A program made the translations under genes and the position numbers. Source: Phoebastria nigripes (Eukaryota > Chordata > Aves > Procellariiformes > Diomedeidae). From it: DNA of 64,000 nt. The notes beneath the pieces were generated by a model. That model was not told the origin of the DNA. It did no database searches and worked only from the letters and a program-made list of their open reading frames with translations. The stretch covers positions 1,099,623 through 1,163,622 of the forward strand of contig JAYKAV010003365.1 of assembly GCA_035582835.1 (NCBI GenBank). Direction: 5' to 3'. Of the stretch, positions 62,871-64,000 are shown piece after piece; within the stretch, counting starts at the first letter, position 1, and each line of letters begins with the position of its first letter.

Positions 62871-64000
62871 CTGAGAGAAGGAAAACAGGCAACAATATCA
62901 TCACTTGGGCTTTACAGAAAAGGGATAAAATACATGTTTTATGAAAAGCAAACTTCAAATTACAACCTCGGGTTTTTTCCAGGTATTTTCCCTTTCTCTT
63001 ATTAGCACTGCTGTTAGGGATTTACCTGACTTAGTTGTTTGGAATATTAACCTTACAGGATCTTTTTCTCAATAACAACTCATGTAACTTTTACTCAGAG
63101 AACAGCATAACTGCTATTAAATACTCAGAATATCTGCTATACAGGCAATGAGTTCACAATCAAGTTTACTTTCTAAAATAACAGCTATAAAGTATTAGTA
63201 ACCAAGGCTTTCTCTCCCCCCATAGTTAGATTCCTCTCAGTAGGTAATTGCACTGCACACATATTTCCATCTAAAAAATGTTTAAATTCCAAATTTCCCA
63301 GAAGGCTGAGTTGAGCTTGCTTTCACCTGTGCTACTCAAGTGCACATTATTTGCTAATAACAATAATGATGCTGTTTTCATGTCTGCTGGGAGGACATAC
63401 AATGTGCAGTGAGATGCAGTATCTCTGGGGGGCTGCAATGAAGACAGACTGAAATATTATTACAGAAGGAGACACTTGTTGAGAGCATGCAGGCAAAATG
63501 TTTGCGTTGTAGACAGGTCTCCACAAATACGCTCTCTCAGGTAGTTTTTCCAAACAACTACTTGTGACGGGAGTTTAACACTTGTGTTTTTCCTATGGAG
63601 GAAGTAATAGAAAGTGGCTGTTTGCTTGCAATTCTTAATGACAGCACGTAGACAGAGCAGATGACACATACCACCCTATTTCTAACACACTATTATAGTT
63701 TATAAATATTAGCATATCCTCTCAGAAACTGTCCATTTCCAAATCGTAAAGCACAAAGAATCTGGCTGACTTAAATGAGACTACTCATANGCTTAGTTAG
63801 TTCAATACCTTGCTGAATCAGGGCCTTTCTGATCATCTTGCCAGGATATTCTTGAAAAAAAATCTCAATCGATATTTCCTGATTGCATAAATATTTAAGT
63901 GTGTGCATATATAATCACACATAAGACAGGGTTTCATATCTTGTATTACTTTTAAAAAATCATCTTAAACATGAACTTCTCTTTGTTTTAGTAGTGCTGA
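62871..64000 (-). other. AFG1L: AFG1L intron upstream of the penultimate exon (partial)
   Basis: The next AFG1L exon, expected to encode a segment ending near NFYDLK, was not found between here and the window end, so this is taken as part of one intron. It is AT-rich and carries one ancient-repeat-like fragment near 63768-63825. Otherwise nothing is seen. Confidence 0.75.
63768..63825. mobile_element. Ancient amniote repeat fragment in AFG1L intron
   Basis: TAAATGAGACTACTCATA, a 27-base stretch, then TTGCTGAATCAGGGCC follow the pattern GGGACTACTCATGTGCTTAAAG...TTGCTGAATCGGGGCC. Same family type as the copy near 27.75 kb. Confidence 0.5.

Noticed and set aside
1..64000. CRISPR arrays, operons, prokaryotic or viral gene clusters
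   Set aside because: Gene structure, splice sites and CpG islands are vertebrate. No spaced repeat arrays or intact retroviral frames were seen.
1..64000. tRNA or microRNA genes
   Set aside because: I saw no complete tRNA B-box context or convincing hairpin by eye. A covariance-model search would be needed to exclude them.

Overview
This is a vertebrate nuclear genomic window: sparse short exons with GT-AG splice sites, CpG islands, long AT-rich introns, microsatellites, scattered single N calls and one 21-base N gap. Two genes are recognisable by protein sequence, both on the minus strand: FOXO3 (first coding exon) and AFG1L/LACE1 (last two coding exons). AFG1L lying just upstream of FOXO3 in the same orientation matches the human 6q21 order. 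The low density of interspersed repeats, very GC-rich promoters and worn ancient repeats (MIR-like and other amniote families) suggest a sauropsid, most likely a bird. I found no clear CR1 element to prove that, so the species is inference.

Layout, left to right. Positions 1-32175 are the 5' part of the large first intron of FOXO3, read right to left, with no supportable protein-coding exon. It holds a small CpG-rich island near 15.85-16.08 kb, a polypurine tract near 18.1-18.3 kb, simple repeats, worn ancient repeats, and six exact copies of the FOXO binding octamer (TTGTTTAC or its complement), two of them inside inverted forkhead palindromes. Positions 32176-32763 encode residues 1-196 of FOXO3, stopping inside the forkhead domain at the conserved splice junction. 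Positions 32764 to about 34430 are the FOXO3 5' leader and CpG-island promoter, with a nine-codon upstream ORF. From 34.4 to 39.1 kb there is non-coding DNA with MIR-like fragments. From about 39.1 to 40.25 kb there is a second, separate CpG island with paired inverted CCAAT boxes, an ATF/CRE-like site, a forkhead-like site and a 26-base C run. It looks like a promoter with no identified gene. From 40.25 to 61.86 kb the sequence is mostly intergenic, with one weak candidate exon at 57586-57828. From 61864 to 62870 lie the AFG1L polyadenylation signal, last exon, last intron and penultimate exon; 62871-64000 is AFG1L intron.

FOXO3 is a nuclear forkhead transcription factor controlled by AKT phosphorylation; AFG1L is a mitochondrial AAA+ ATPase. 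They are neighbours but not a functional operon. I see no clearly new biological system. The best leads are the forkhead-site cluster in FOXO3's own intron (possible autoregulation), the orphan CpG-island promoter between the genes, and the intronic mini-CpG island.
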